This document shows positions 62,621 through 64,000 of a stretch of 64,000 nucleotides of DNA, one piece after another. Position numbers and translations under genes: made by a program. A model generated the notes under the pieces. It saw nothing but the letters and a program-made list of their open reading frames with translations, did no database searches and had not been told where the DNA came from. This stretch comes from Palaemon carinicauda (lineage: Eukaryota; Arthropoda; Malacostraca; Decapoda; Palaemonidae): assembly GCF_036898095.1 (NCBI RefSeq), contig NC_090730.1, positions 27,803,943 through 27,867,942 of the forward strand, in the 5' to 3' direction. Each line of letters opens with the position of its first letter. The stretch's first letter is position 1.

Positions 62621-64000
62621 TATATATGTTTACGTTGTTTGTTTGTTGTACTTAATCAAAACTTTTAGTGTTAAGATTGTTAGATAATGATTTGTAATCG
62701 ATGATATTGTTTAGTTCATGGTTTAAAGTACGATTTAAGATACAACTGACAATGTATGTGTATGTAATAAATAAAGTAAAATATAAGAAGACGTGTGTTT
62801 GATTCTGGTATATAGCCTACAGTATAGTAGTAAGTCCACGGCACCGTCTTTAATTAACATCATCTTATAGACACAACTTTGTTTAATAATACTGCAATTT
62901 ATGTAAGTTTTTAGTAAAACAAAGTTTAAACTAGCAACATAACACCATGATTATAATACTGTACATACAAAGTAATAGGCTATTATTAGAAACAAGAATA
63001 GTGATAATGGTGATACAGCACATCTGAGGTGCATAAAGTGCAATATAAGATAAGAAAATAGAAGACAAATTAATATCAGGATAGTTATAGTGACATCATA
63101 ATTACGTTTGAATATTATGGTAGAACAATTGAAGGAAAATTTAGCCTGAAACTAGAACAAGTACACTTATTTCATGAAATTCCATTTATCACAGATGGTC
63201 CCAAAATAAATTTGATCGTATGCCAAACATTATGAGAAACCTGTTCACTCTAGTCTGGAAATACTTTGATACCAATTCAATAAAAAGAATAAAATTTCCG
63301 TGTTTAAAGACAAACTAGGCAGGTCTGCCCTTTTAATCTTTATGACGTAACGGACACTCGCTTGTGCACAAGAAGAAGAGCTTAGCGCTATCAGCTGATT
63401 ATTGTGTACACCGACCTTCGGTGGAAAGGTTACCTGTCTCGTACTGTCGTACAATATACCTGTATGCTATCATAACGCCACTGTCTTCTTAGGGTCACCT
63501 GGTAGGCTATACGTTTGTTGCAAAAATTTGATTTTCAAGCCAATTAATCCTTCCTTTTTATCATGTTGATCCATTTACAGTAGTTTTCCTCAACCTGACC
63601 CTAATAGTGGTCATAGTCTGGTTTTTATGTAGCTTGCAGTAACCTTGGTGTGGGATTTAATACAATTTCTGGATATGCTTAATGGCCTGACAATTGTATT
63701 GCCTAGTATTATATATTTGTACAATAATTGGTTATGATATGATGCTTCAGTTTTTTTCGCCAAATACATAAAAATTATATTTTTCAAGTTTGCTTGTATT
63801 CTGTGTATCCTTGATATTATTGTTGGTGCATACCACTTTTATTTGTATTTCTGTATTAGAAAACCCAGGTTTTTGGTGGTAAAATAGGAAAAAAGTATAT
63901 TTATACCATACATTATTGATAGATATACATATATCACATTAAAACTAGTTGGAGAAATGCCTAGGTCATGTGATTCTTGGGGAACTGTGGTTTTTTAAGT
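62621..64000. other. Unassigned AT-rich DNA at window end
   Basis: No supported gene or mobile element. A GC-richer patch at about 63325-63500 has no recognised coding content. Confidence 0.4.

Overview
The window is a stretch of an animal nuclear genome, most likely a decapod crustacean (inferred). There are no prokaryotic gene arrangements. It contains two spliced exons of a mitochondrial ribosomal protein gene (mRpL16), long AG/CT, AT and TAA microsatellites, and an unusually heavy load of DIRS1-type tyrosine-recombinase retrotransposons, a family known to be widespread in decapods. Apart from mRpL16, essentially every coding signal belongs to a transposable element.

Layout. 1-837 ends in an antisense LINE tail; 838-1337 is an assembly gap of exactly 500 N; 1338-2250 is a ~370-bp satellite, followed by AT-rich DNA ending in a TTAA-flanked, GC-rich terminus. 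3269-16700 is a DIRS element (A) that carries a second DIRS element (B, 4501-11105) inside its leader. 16774-21602 is a 5'-truncated LINE with RNase H, flanked on both sides by CT microsatellite and cut just before its YADD motif by a Tigger/pogo-like DNA element with a TA target duplication (17515-19445). 24265-24507 and 33758-33976 are the last two recognised exons of mRpL16. Their 9.25-kb intron carries an apparently intact DIRS element (C, 26654-33168). A second apparently intact copy (D, 36771-43242) lies 2.7 kb downstream of the gene.

43243-48130 holds two inverted copies of a ~0.7-kb repeat with AAT tails, and a decayed antisense DIRS fragment (F) interrupted by a tRNA-derived SINE. 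48131-51483 is a nearly full-length RTE-like LINE with one stop and one frameshift. 51490-54700 is a decayed antisense DIRS of another lineage (E). 55441-57216 is a hAT (ZMYM1-like) relic, then a Pao/BEL-like gag fragment (57735-58166) and an antisense LINE fragment (58975-59560). 60104-62612 is bounded by perfect 8-bp duplications and 27-bp inverted repeats; it looks like a Merlin-type transposon remnant into which a 5'-truncated CR1/L2-like LINE with an open 554-codon RT frame has been inserted. The last 1.4 kb holds nothing I recognise.

How the parts work together. The complete DIRS copies show the order left inverted terminal repeat, gag, RT/RNase H/methyltransferase-like ORF, tyrosine recombinase ORF, internal complementary region (ICR), right inverted repeat. 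The ICR is the reverse complement of the two element ends joined together, as expected for a circular intermediate that the recombinase integrates without target duplication. C and D look competent. A and B have ruined genes but almost perfect termini, which suggests they were moved in trans.
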